DNA from: Pseudomonadota bacterium
GTDB lineage: Bacteria; Bdellovibrionota; Bacteriovoracia; Bacteriovoracales; Bacteriovoracaceae
Length of the DNA: 16,121 nt
Direction: 5' to 3'
NCBI GenBank assembly: GCA_021299675.1
Contig: JAJTIF010000079.1
Coordinates: 1-16,121, forward strand
Shown here: in pieces, positions 7,335 to 12,558 of the stretch
Numbering within the stretch: the first letter of the stretch is position 1
Layout: each line of letters begins with the position of its first letter
Notes under the pieces: model-generated
The model's database searches: none
What the model saw: the letters and a program-made list of their open reading frames with translations, nothing else
What the model was told of the DNA's origin: nothing
Made by a program: the position numbers and the translations under genes

Positions 7335-8072
7335 ATGAAATTAAAATCGTATTGCGCCCTCACGCATCAAGGTCCCTTTCTCGAAGTCAACGAAGACGCT
7401 TATGATTTTGATCTTGATCACCAGCTGTTTTTTATCATTGATGCCTTCGGTGGCGCTGGCATCGGAGACAAAGCAGCAGCGAAGCTTAAAGAGGATTTAA
7501 AGACCAACATCAACCAACTGACCGATGATCCGGACGCCACCATGCCGCTCTACTGGAGTCCTCGCTGGCCGATCGAGGGGAATGCTCTGATCAATGCCAT
7601 GATTAAGTCGCACCAGTCTTTGTACAAAACCAACTCACAGGTGGGTCTCAATAAACGCGCAGGTGCGAGTCTTGCGTGTGCGATCAAGACGGGTGATCTC
7701 CTTGTGCTGAGCCTGGTTGGCAACACAAGCATCTACCTCTCGCGCCACGGTAAAACGAGCTCGCTCTTCCATCCCGATACTCATCAGTACTACTCCGCTG
7801 ACCCACAAGGCCCAGCAGCGCTTCGTTATCCCGTAGGGGCATTTGGTTTTTTTCAAGAGCTCACTTGGACCATGCGTGAAGTTAAAATCCGTGAGGGAGA
7901 TAAGTTTCTATTTGTCTCGGAAGGTATCGCTCCACGTCTGGAGCTGCAGGAGATTTCACACATCCTCGGTCGCAACGATGCTGATGGCCAGAACAAGCTC
8001 AATGACCTACTAAAATTGTCGAATGAAAGAAGGAACTATTCAAATCAAACGGCCATGATCTTGGAATTTTAA
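7335..8072 (+). CDS. PP2C-like protein, probably metal-site degenerate
   Basis: A 245-residue protein of the PP2C/PPM serine-threonine phosphatase fold. Recognisable in order are NED 19-21, DAFGG 36-40 (usually DGMGG), GASLA 110-114 (usually GTT), SLVGNTSIYL 126-135 (usually GDSRaYL), FLFVSEG 191-197 (usually SDG) and YSNQTAMIL 235-243 (usually DNiTvi). Two of the four aspartates that normally hold the Mn/Mg pair are changed: Asp to Glu at 196, and Asp to Ser at 236. It may be a weak phosphatase or a pseudophosphatase that binds phosphoproteins. It begins 3 bp after the FHA-TPR gene and ends the tightly packed gene run, so it is the obvious eraser or sensor for the phosphothreonines that the FHA proteins would read. 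No partner kinase is visible. Fold call is good, activity uncertain. Confidence 0.8.
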   Translation: MKLKSYCALTHQGPFLEVNEDAYDFDLDHQLFFIIDAFGGAGIGDKAAAKLKEDLKTNINQLTDDPDATMPLYWSPRWPIEGNALINAMIKSHQSLYKTNSQVGLNKRAGASLACAIKTGDLLVLSLVGNTSIYLSRHGKTSSLFHPDTHQYYSADPQGPAALRYPVGAFGFFQELTWTMREVKIREGDKFLFVSEGIAPRLELQEISHILGRNDADGQNKLNDLLKLSNERRNYSNQTAMILEF

Positions 8073-8105
8073 AGGTTTTCCTTTTCGCTCTGTTGTTGGA
8101 CTGCC

Positions 8106-8111
8106 TATAAT
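8106..8111 (+). promoter_or_regulatory. Consensus -10 element placing transcription start at the ATG
   Basis: A perfect TATAAT lies 7 bp before the ATG at 8119. A start site 7-8 bp downstream of the element would fall on or next to the start codon, giving a leaderless or nearly leaderless mRNA. No Shine-Dalgarno sequence precedes this ATG. A -35 box at normal spacing (around 8083-8088) is poor. Confidence 0.5.
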
Positions 8112-8118
8112 ATCGATT

Positions 8119-9372
8119 ATGAGCGTTAAGATTCTTTTGGCCGACGACAGCCCAACAGTTCATAAAGTGATCAAGATCATCCTCAAGGACGAATCCTATG
8201 AGATCATCGAATGCGCGCATGAAGATAAGCTCACGGGCTTTCTTAAAACTCATCAGCCCCCAATGGTCTTTTTGGACTTTAATTTTTCGGAAAAACATTC
8301 GGGTTATGAACTAGCAGCGCAGATCAAAAAGATTTCTCCCCAGACTAAAATTCTTATCATGTACGGGACCTTTGATACGGTCGATGAAGGACAGCTTAAG
8401 CTCTCGGGTGTTGAGCAGTTTGTGGTTAAACCCTTTGATACAGCTAAGTTTAAGATTCAAGTTCGAGGCCTTGCGGATGGAAGTGCACAGGATTTCCATT
8501 CAGAGATTTCTGTCGATGATGCTTGGACGATCAAAGAAGAGCGCTCGGTTCCTGCGCCCATGATGGAATCTCGCAGTTTTGCCGACGACTTGGGAGACTG
8601 GGGCATGGCCATTCCCGGTGTGATTGGAGAGGGCTCAGGCAGTATTGAGCTTCCCCCGGTCATCGAATCGCATAAGCCTCAACCGACGCCGCAACAAGCG
8701 GCTGCTCCTGTTCAAACGAAGCCTCTTCCACAATCATTTGCTCTTCCTCAGGAGAGCGACCTCGAGTACCCAGATATGTCTCTCTCAAGCTTAGAGCTTG
8801 AACCGATGACGAAGACCTCGTCGAAGTTGATTTCTCTGGATGATCTCACCTTAGATGAAGCTGAGCCCCTCGATACGGGAGCTTTGCTTGAGCTCTCTCA
8901 AATGGATGATTCTGAAAACATCCAGAAGCTCGAAGAGTTGATCCGCGATGAAGTGGAAGCAGACCTCTGGATCGTTGATTCCGTCGAAGAGGCCACTCCA
9001 AGATTGAGTGTCGTGAAGGAAGTCGAAGAAGAGAAGATTGATTTTTCTTCCTTTAAAAATTCTGTCGAAACGATGGATGGTGGGCAGTCATTCGATGAAA
9101 ATATTTTCTCTCGTATCGATGAGAACGAAGCACTGTCGTCCTATAATCCAACCACACAAAAAGAATCAAAGTCTTTTACCTCTGCCCCTGCGAAAAGTTT
9201 TGACCTCGAAGAGCTGCGGCCGATGATTAAAGAATTGATTAACCAAGCTGTCGCGGACTACTGTCGCCAACACATCGATAAGGTGGCCTGGGAAGTGATC
9301 CCCGATCTGGCAGAAAATCTGATCAAGCAGGAACTAAAAAAAATTAGTGATAAAGTTTCTAGAGATCTTTGA
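8119..9372 (+). CDS. Response-regulator receiver protein with long tail
   Basis: A 417-residue protein. Residues 1-118 are a CheY-like receiver domain with the acidic pair D9/D10, phospho-acceptor D53 (FLDFNF), switch residue T84 and conserved K104 (VVKPFD). All catalytic receiver residues are present, so it should be phosphorylatable. Residues about 125-360 are a Pro/Ser/Glu-rich low-complexity linker with no recognised domain. The last ~50 residues form an amphipathic helix including VAWEVIPDLAENLIKQE, a motif I associate with receiver proteins of delta-proteobacterial-type lineages. No DNA-binding or enzymatic output is present. It follows the PP2C-like gene by 46 bp but has its own -10 element, so it is functionally linked to the FHA cluster only by position. 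Its 3' end overlaps the convergent biotin-ligase gene by 14 bp. Confidence 0.86.
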   Translation: MSVKILLADDSPTVHKVIKIILKDESYEIIECAHEDKLTGFLKTHQPPMVFLDFNFSEKHSGYELAAQIKKISPQTKILIMYGTFDTVDEGQLKLSGVEQFVVKPFDTAKFKIQVRGLADGSAQDFHSEISVDDAWTIKEERSVPAPMMESRSFADDLGDWGMAIPGVIGEGSGSIELPPVIESHKPQPTPQQAAAPVQTKPLPQSFALPQESDLEYPDMSLSSLELEPMTKTSSKLISLDDLTLDEAEPLDTGALLELSQMDDSENIQKLEELIRDEVEADLWIVDSVEEATPRLSVVKEVEEEKIDFSSFKNSVETMDGGQSFDENIFSRIDENEALSSYNPTTQKESKSFTSAPAKSFDLEELRPMIKELINQAVADYCRQHIDKVAWEVIPDLAENLIKQELKKISDKVSRDL

Positions 9373-10036
9373 TTCTTAAGCTTCCGTTATAGTAACTTTT
9401 TCCGTCGATCACGGCTTCTCCGTGAAGCCCGAGCCCGTCAAAAATTCCAGCCGTCTCTTCACGACCTTCGCTTAGGATCACTGCTTTTTTAAGGTGCGCA
9501 CAGTGGGCAACCCAAGCACTTGCAATATTCTCACGAGGCAGAGGTGAGCGAGCGAGGTAGTAGTCTACGAATTCTCGTGGCACATCGTGGGCCATGCTCT
9601 CAGACCAAAGTGAGGGATCTGATAAAACACCACTCCAGGTGGAATGCGCCAGTAGGTTTAATCCGATGCCGATGTGCATTTTTCCATCGTGGTGATGGAG
9701 AAGGATTCCACCGCACTTACTTTGGTTGTGATACAAGTCATTGGGCCATTTGAGCTGGAGCTGCACCTGAAAGCGCTGGGCGATGAATTCTTGCAGCACA
9801 ACGGCTATCTCCAGAGATTGCCACGAGAGTTGGGGATGTGGTGCACAGCTAAATGAAAAAGCCAGTGAACCTTTTGCATGCTCCCATTGGTGATCTCCTC
9901 TTCCTTTGCCCTTAGATTGCGTCTCAGTGGTCACGAGCACTCGATCTTCTGGGTGTGCTTTCAGCTCATCTTGGGTAGAATCACAGACACGTAATTTAAT
10001 ATGTTTCACCATGGTCAAAAGGTTAGCACATGTCAC
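9359..10036 (-). CDS. birA: Biotin--[acetyl-CoA-carboxylase] ligase (no DNA-binding domain)
   Basis: Attaches biotin to carboxylase carrier proteins via biotinyl-AMP. Hallmarks are DSTQDE at 19-24, KGRGDHQW 44-51 (the GRG adenylate-binding loop), KWPND 96-100, KCGGIL 107-112 and the GIGLN strand at 123-127. A short C-terminal domain (GIFDGLGLHGEAVIDG, from about 197) completes it. The 225-residue length with no N-terminal winged helix makes it a monofunctional ligase, not a BirA-type repressor. Two starts are possible. The ATG at 10036 overlaps the divergent rph start by 7 bp. The ATG at 10012 (MVKHIKL) puts the family core at the usual distance and leaves 17 bp between the two genes. I slightly favour 10012, but neither has a good ribosome site. 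It converges on, and overlaps, the receiver gene by 14 bp. Confidence 0.88.
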   Translation of the reverse strand: MTCANLLTMVKHIKLRVCDSTQDELKAHPEDRVLVTTETQSKGKGRGDHQWEHAKGSLAFSFSCAPHPQLSWQSLEIAVVLQEFIAQRFQVQLQLKWPNDLYHNQSKCGGILLHHHDGKMHIGIGLNLLAHSTWSGVLSDPSLWSESMAHDVPREFVDYYLARSPLPRENIASAWVAHCAHLKKAVILSEGREETAGIFDGLGLHGEAVIDGKSYYNGSLRIKDL

Positions 10037-10737
10037 TCATCAAACGCGATACGCCACGCCCGATTAAGTTCACCGCTCACGTGAACCCTTACGCTCACGG
10101 GAGTGTGCTCGCTGAATTTGGAAACACCAAGGTTCAGGTCACGGTATGCGTTCAAGAATCAGTGCCTTCTTTCTTGAAAGGCAAAGGGCAGGGATGGCTC
10201 ACGGCAGAGTACGCCATGCTACCCTCTTCGACACACACACGCGGTGACCGGGAACGCAAAGGCGCGTCTGGGAGAACTCAGGAAATTCAACGCCTCATTG
10301 GTCGCGCGCTAAGGGCCATCATTGATCTTAAGAAACTCGGTGAGCGGACTCTGATGATTGACTGTGACGTGATGATTGCCGATGGCGGAACCCGCACGAC
10401 GAGCATTTCAGGCGCTTACGTAGCGCTTGAGCTCGCCATCAGGAAATTGCAAAAAGATGGACTGCTGAGTGAGAATCCTCTGAAAGACGGCTTGGCGGCG
10501 ATTAGCGTCGGACTTAATAAAGAGGGCCTAGCGATTGCCGATCTTAACTATGACGAGGACTCAAGCTGTGAAGCCGACGTTAACGTGGTGATGACCACCA
10601 GTGGGAAATTCGTGGAGATTCAAGGAACAGCCGAGGGCGATCCTTTCAGCGAAGATCAGCTTCAGGCCCTCATCAGCTGTGCCCGCCAAGCGCTGAAACA
10701 GGTGATCAAATCTCAGCAGGAAATCCTGCGTGCTTGA
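10030..10737 (+). CDS. rph: Ribonuclease PH
   Basis: Phosphorolytic 3'-5' exoribonuclease that trims tRNA precursors. The 235-residue length is typical. Hallmarks are RPIKF near the N-terminus, the GWLTAEYAMLPSSTHTR block at 56-72, RKGASGRTQEIQRLIGRALR at about 76-95 (phosphate and RNA binding), DCDVMIADGGTRTTSISG at about 113-130, and the late EIQGTAEG segment. The ATG is preceded by AAAAGG (10017-10022). Its start lies almost on top of the divergent biotin-ligase start, so any promoter must sit within birA coding DNA; TTGGGT (9971-9976) and TTTAAT (9995-10000), spaced 18 bp, are a weak candidate. It overlaps rdgB by 8 bp, the common rph-rdgB arrangement. Confidence 0.95.
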   Translation: MSLIKRDTPRPIKFTAHVNPYAHGSVLAEFGNTKVQVTVCVQESVPSFLKGKGQGWLTAEYAMLPSSTHTRGDRERKGASGRTQEIQRLIGRALRAIIDLKKLGERTLMIDCDVMIADGGTRTTSISGAYVALELAIRKLQKDGLLSENPLKDGLAAISVGLNKEGLAIADLNYDEDSSCEADVNVVMTTSGKFVEIQGTAEGDPFSEDQLQALISCARQALKQVIKSQQEILRA

Positions 10738-11314
10738 ACTGATCTTAGCCACAGGTAATGCCCATAAGGCTGAAGAGTTTCAGGTTTTGTTTCAGGGCTC
10801 GCTTGTGATTAAATCCGCGCCCTCGGGCCTTAACCCGGATGAGACAGGGAAAACCTACGCGGAGAACGCGTTGATAAAAGCAAAAGCTTACTACGACGCC
10901 TTCAATGCACCGGCCCTGGCTGATGATTCAGGGTTGAACGTCACCTCGCTGCCCGATATCCTCGGGGTGCAGTCAGCTCGTTTTCGAGAGGATCTTCCCA
11001 GTTACTCCGATAAGTGCCAGGCCCTTTTAAAACTCTTGGAACAGGAGTCGCAGAGAGAGGCGTATTTCTCTTGTACGCTTTGTTTTTACCTCAATCCGAG
11101 TGAGATTTATTTCTTCGAGGGACGAGTGAACGGAGTGATTGGTACAGAGTTAAAAGGTGAGAAGGGGTTTGGGTATGACCCCATTTTTATCCCCACCAGG
11201 AAAGAGAATGATGGGGCTTCACTAGCGCAACTTCCTGAGTGGAAGAATGCATTTTCTCATCGGGCGAAAGCCAGTGAAGCGGCCCTTCAATTCTTTAAGA
11301 ACTATAAAAATTAA
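10730..11314 (+). CDS. rdgB: XTP/dITP diphosphatase (Ham1/RdgB family)
   Basis: Hydrolyses non-canonical purine nucleoside triphosphates (XTP, dITP, ITP) to monophosphates, keeping them out of DNA and RNA. Hallmarks are the N-terminal LATGNAHKAEEF (nucleotide binding), ALADDSGL at about 60-67 (catalytic Asp and metal ligands), GVQSARF, the GEKGFGYDPIF segment in the second half, and the C-terminal SHRAKA. The 194-residue length is normal. The start is GTG at 10730, inside the rph stop region (8-bp overlap), with AGGA at 10718-10721. Its TAA shares bases with the stop of the convergent gene (TTAA at 11311-11314). Confidence 0.94.
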   Translation: MLELILATGNAHKAEEFQVLFQGSLVIKSAPSGLNPDETGKTYAENALIKAKAYYDAFNAPALADDSGLNVTSLPDILGVQSARFREDLPSYSDKCQALLKLLEQESQREAYFSCTLCFYLNPSEIYFFEGRVNGVIGTELKGEKGFGYDPIFIPTRKENDGASLAQLPEWKNAFSHRAKASEAALQFFKNYKN

Positions 11315-11655
11315 AGCATGTTACAGCAGCCAGCCAGAACCTTCTCGCCCATCTCGTAGATGGTATGGTGTGAATAGGTCTCATCAGACATGCCATCGTT
11401 ACACTCGCCGGCAATCACCGTGAGGCGAGTTGACTTCGTTTTGATGATGAAAGCAAATCCATCCGCAAAGCCTGCCGCTTGAGTGACCGAAGTAATGGGC
11501 AAGGGTCTAGTGCGTGAGACAGGGTCCGAGTACATGAGGACTTTACCGTCGGTTCGAACACTCCAGAAGGGCTCTGTCCCCACGCAGCTTACCGTTGTGG
11601 CGAAGGTGGGTGTAGAGATGATGGAAAAAGATAAAGCAACTAGTAGATTCTTCAT
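11311..11655 (-). CDS. Small secreted COG3650-like protein
   Basis: A 114-residue exported protein of unknown function. Starting at the ATG at 11655 it has a signal peptide (MKNLLVALSFSIISTPTFA|T), then VSCVGTEPFWSVRTDG, and near the C-terminus ECNDGMSDETYSHHTIYEMG...LAGCCN. The TEPFW motif and the Cys-DGMSD...GC ending match the COG3650-type family of small periplasmic or lipoprotein-like proteins. The 11655 start is chosen over an in-frame ATG at 11679 because GGAG (plus-strand CTCC, 11661-11664) lies 5 nt upstream and the signal peptide then begins correctly. It converges on rdgB with shared stop-codon bases. Family call moderately sure; function unknown. Confidence 0.75.
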   Translation of the reverse strand: MKNLLVALSFSIISTPTFATTVSCVGTEPFWSVRTDGKVLMYSDPVSRTRPLPITSVTQAAGFADGFAFIIKTKSTRLTVIAGECNDGMSDETYSHHTIYEMGEKVLAGCCNML

Positions 11656-11660
11656 GGAAA

Positions 11661-11664
11661 CTCC
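11661..11664 (-). promoter_or_regulatory. Ribosome binding site deciding the start of the COG3650-like gene
   Basis: On the minus strand this reads GGAG, 5 nt before the ATG at 11655. The in-frame ATG at 11679 has nothing comparable, so the shorter form beginning at the signal peptide is preferred. Confidence 0.6.
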
Positions 11665-11749
11665 ATTGGGGGTAGTCAAAAGGTGAGTGCATCATAGGAG
11701 TGTTGCAACGCGCAGTACAGAGGGCTGTAAAGATTCCATGGCTTAGATC

Positions 11750-11778
11750 TGGACAAAATCCGAGCTTGGCCGCATACT
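11750..11778 (+). promoter_or_regulatory. Promoter of tRNA-Pro
   Basis: TGGACA (11750-11755) and CATACT (11773-11778) are separated by exactly 17 bp. Transcription would begin near 11785, about four bases before the mature tRNA 5' end. The region between the -10 box and the start is G+C-rich, as is usual for stable-RNA promoters. It lies well upstream of the tRNA and behind the divergent COG3650-like gene. Confidence 0.6.
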
Positions 11779-11788
11779 CGTCCGACGT

Positions 11789-11865
11789 CGGGGTGTAGCG
11801 CAGTCTGGTAGCGTATCTGCTTTGGGAGCAGGTGGTCGCTGGTTCGAATCCAGTCACCCCGACCA
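11789..11865 (+). tRNA. tRNA-Pro (anticodon UGG)
   Basis: A complete cloverleaf of 77 nt including encoded CCA (11863-11865). The acceptor stem pairs CGGGGTG (11789-11795) with CACCCCG (11855-11861), followed by discriminator A. The D stem is GCGC/GCGT. The anticodon stem TCTGC/GCAGG encloses loop TTTGGGA, with anticodon TGG at 11823-11825. The T arm is GCTGG-TTCGAAT-CCAGT (a G·T wobble closes it). UGG reads proline codons, and can read all four with the right wobble modification. Confidence 0.97.
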
Positions 11866-11911
11866 CTTTTCAAAAATCCAAATTTCCAAAAATTTTTTCT
11901 CTTCAAAAAAA

Positions 11912-11925
11912 TTTGCAATTGCAAA
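11912..11925. repeat. 14-bp perfect palindrome
   Basis: TTTGCAATTGCAAA is a perfect 14-bp palindrome, 47 bp downstream of tRNA-Pro in an A+T-rich stretch. It could be an operator for a dimeric regulator or part of the tRNA transcript's 3' end. The same half-site, AATTGCAAA, recurs at 12508-12516. Confidence 0.6.
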
Positions 11926-11970
11926 CACTTAAAAACACACGAGGATCAGGCAGTCATTTGATGACTTTCT

Positions 11971-11998
11971 TTCATGAAATGTCGGGAAATTTCGTGAG
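11971..11998 (+). other. Possible RNA hairpin downstream of tRNA-Pro
   Basis: TTCATGAAAT (11971-11980) can pair with ATTTCGTGAG (11989-11998), counting two G·U pairs, around an 8-nt loop GTCGGGAA. It contains the palindrome TTTCATGAAA (11970-11979) and follows a 6-3-6 inverted repeat AGTCAT-TTG-ATGACT (11952-11966). There is no T-run after it, so it is not a standard terminator. Confidence 0.35.
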
Positions 11999-12000
11999 TG

Positions 12001-12030
12001 TGCTTCCAAGTTGCTACCAAAATGCTTCCA
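12001..12030 (+). repeat. Three 11-bp-phased copies of TGCTTCCA
   Basis: TGCTTCCA at 12001-12008, TGCTACCA at 12012-12019 (one mismatch) and TGCTTCCA at 12023-12030 begin exactly 11 bp apart, about one helical turn. A further exact copy is at 12111-12118, just before the ribosome site of the small gene at 12141. Phased direct repeats like this are typical of cooperative protein-binding sites. The binding protein is unknown. Confidence 0.65.
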
Positions 12031-12053
12031 GTTTTTTTGAATTTTTAATTTAA

Positions 12054-12085
12054 GGTTCAAATATTGGGATGACGGTATTTGAACC
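12054..12085. repeat. Perfect 10-bp inverted repeat with 12-bp spacer
   Basis: GGTTCAAATA (12054-12063) and TATTTGAACC (12076-12085) are exact reverse complements separated by 12 bp. The right arm contains TTGAAC, a good -35 candidate for the downstream small gene, so it could be an operator. As RNA it would form a stable hairpin, but no T-run follows. Confidence 0.7.
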
Positions 12086-12105
12086 ACTCATTTCACCTAT
12101 GTAAT
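12079..12105 (+). promoter_or_regulatory. Candidate promoter of the small membrane-peptide gene
   Basis: TTGAAC (12079-12084) matches the -35 consensus at five of six positions, and TGTAAT (12100-12105) is a reasonable -10 box. The 15-bp spacing is shorter than ideal. Transcription would begin near 12112, about 30 nt before the ATG at 12141. The -35 element lies in the right arm of a perfect inverted repeat. Confidence 0.35.
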
Positions 12106-12140
12106 GTCATTGCTTCCACATTTTTTAGATGAGGTCTACA

Positions 12141-12323
12141 ATGGGAAAATTACTTTCAGCAATTACAGAATTTATTAAGACGGCCATCATGTTAAGCATG
12201 CTTGGATCAGGAGTTTGCTTAGTGACAGGAGAAGTGCGTTTGGCGGCCCTCAAGGAAGCATCGAAAGGATCATCGAAGCTATCGGGATTCACGCAAAGAA
12301 TGACTAAGACAAAAGGTTTGTAA
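12141..12323 (+). CDS. Small membrane peptide, 60 residues, unknown function
   Basis: A short gene that I do not recognise. The peptide has a hydrophobic stretch at about residues 11-29 (FIKTAIMLSMLGSGVCLVTG) and a basic, Ser/Lys-rich C-terminal half, net positive. The ATG at 12141 is chosen because GATGAGGT (12128-12135) places GAGG 6 nt upstream; the in-frame ATG at 12129 overlaps that ribosome site. A strong intrinsic terminator begins 9 bp after the stop. A candidate promoter with inverted and phased repeats precedes it, so it is a self-contained, probably regulated monocistronic unit. One membrane helix plus a basic tail is seen in type I toxins and small membrane regulators, but there is no direct evidence for either. 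The hydrophobic segment could also be a signal peptide. Confidence 0.65.
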   Translation: MGKLLSAITEFIKTAIMLSMLGSGVCLVTGEVRLAALKEASKGSSKLSGFTQRMTKTKGL

Positions 12324-12331
12324 AAAACAAA

Positions 12332-12353
12332 GGCCCGCTTTTGTGAGCGGGCC
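12332..12353 (+). terminator. Intrinsic terminator after the small gene
   Basis: GGCCCGCT (12332-12339) pairs perfectly with AGCGGGCC (12346-12353) around loop TTTGTG, followed by ATTTTAT. The stem has eight base pairs, seven of them G·C. An AAAAAACAAA stretch before the stem makes it partly bidirectional, so it could also stop minus-strand transcripts coming from the esterase gene. Confidence 0.88.
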
Positions 12354-12401
12354 ATTTTATCTGAAATCTTTCGTATTAGTTTTCAGTAATTGGATTGATC
12401 T

Positions 12402-12497
12402 CTAGTACTTAATGACTTTTTGCAAAAGCTCAAAAAAACTATCGTTAGTACGATCATAGCCCATCAAAGGATTTTTACGAATCAATTCGTTGGTCAT
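12402..12497 (-). pseudogene. Possible gene relic, 31-residue reading frame
   Basis: On the minus strand an ATG at 12497 opens 31 codons (MTNELIRKNPLMGYDRTNDS..., ending KVIKY). The composition looks protein-like, more like the C-terminal end of a helical protein than random translation. There is no ribosome site, and an in-frame stop lies a few codons upstream. I cannot assign a family. It may be the remnant of a larger gene, or chance. Confidence 0.2.
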
Positions 12498-12558
12498 CAA
12501 TTTTGTTAATTGCAAAGCTCAGAATCTAAGATGCCAGATTCTCGAGCATTCGATTTGT

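Noticed and set aside
11676..11924. Minus-strand 82-codon frame and an overlapping 107-codon frame (11543-11866)
   Set aside because: Both run through the tRNA-Pro gene in antisense and the second also overlaps the COG3650-like gene; no ribosome sites. The peptide ending 'GWIRTSDHLL'-like over tRNA antisense is a well-known annotation artefact.
12129..12140. In-frame ATG at 12129 as start of the small peptide
   Set aside because: This ATG overlaps the GATGAGGT ribosome site that serves the ATG at 12141, and has no site of its own.
12521..12542. 7-bp inverted repeat AGAATCT/AGATTCT as terminator of the lipoprotein esterase gene
   Set aside because: The stem is A+T-rich and is not followed by a T-run on the minus strand; the strong hairpin at 12332-12353 is a better stop.
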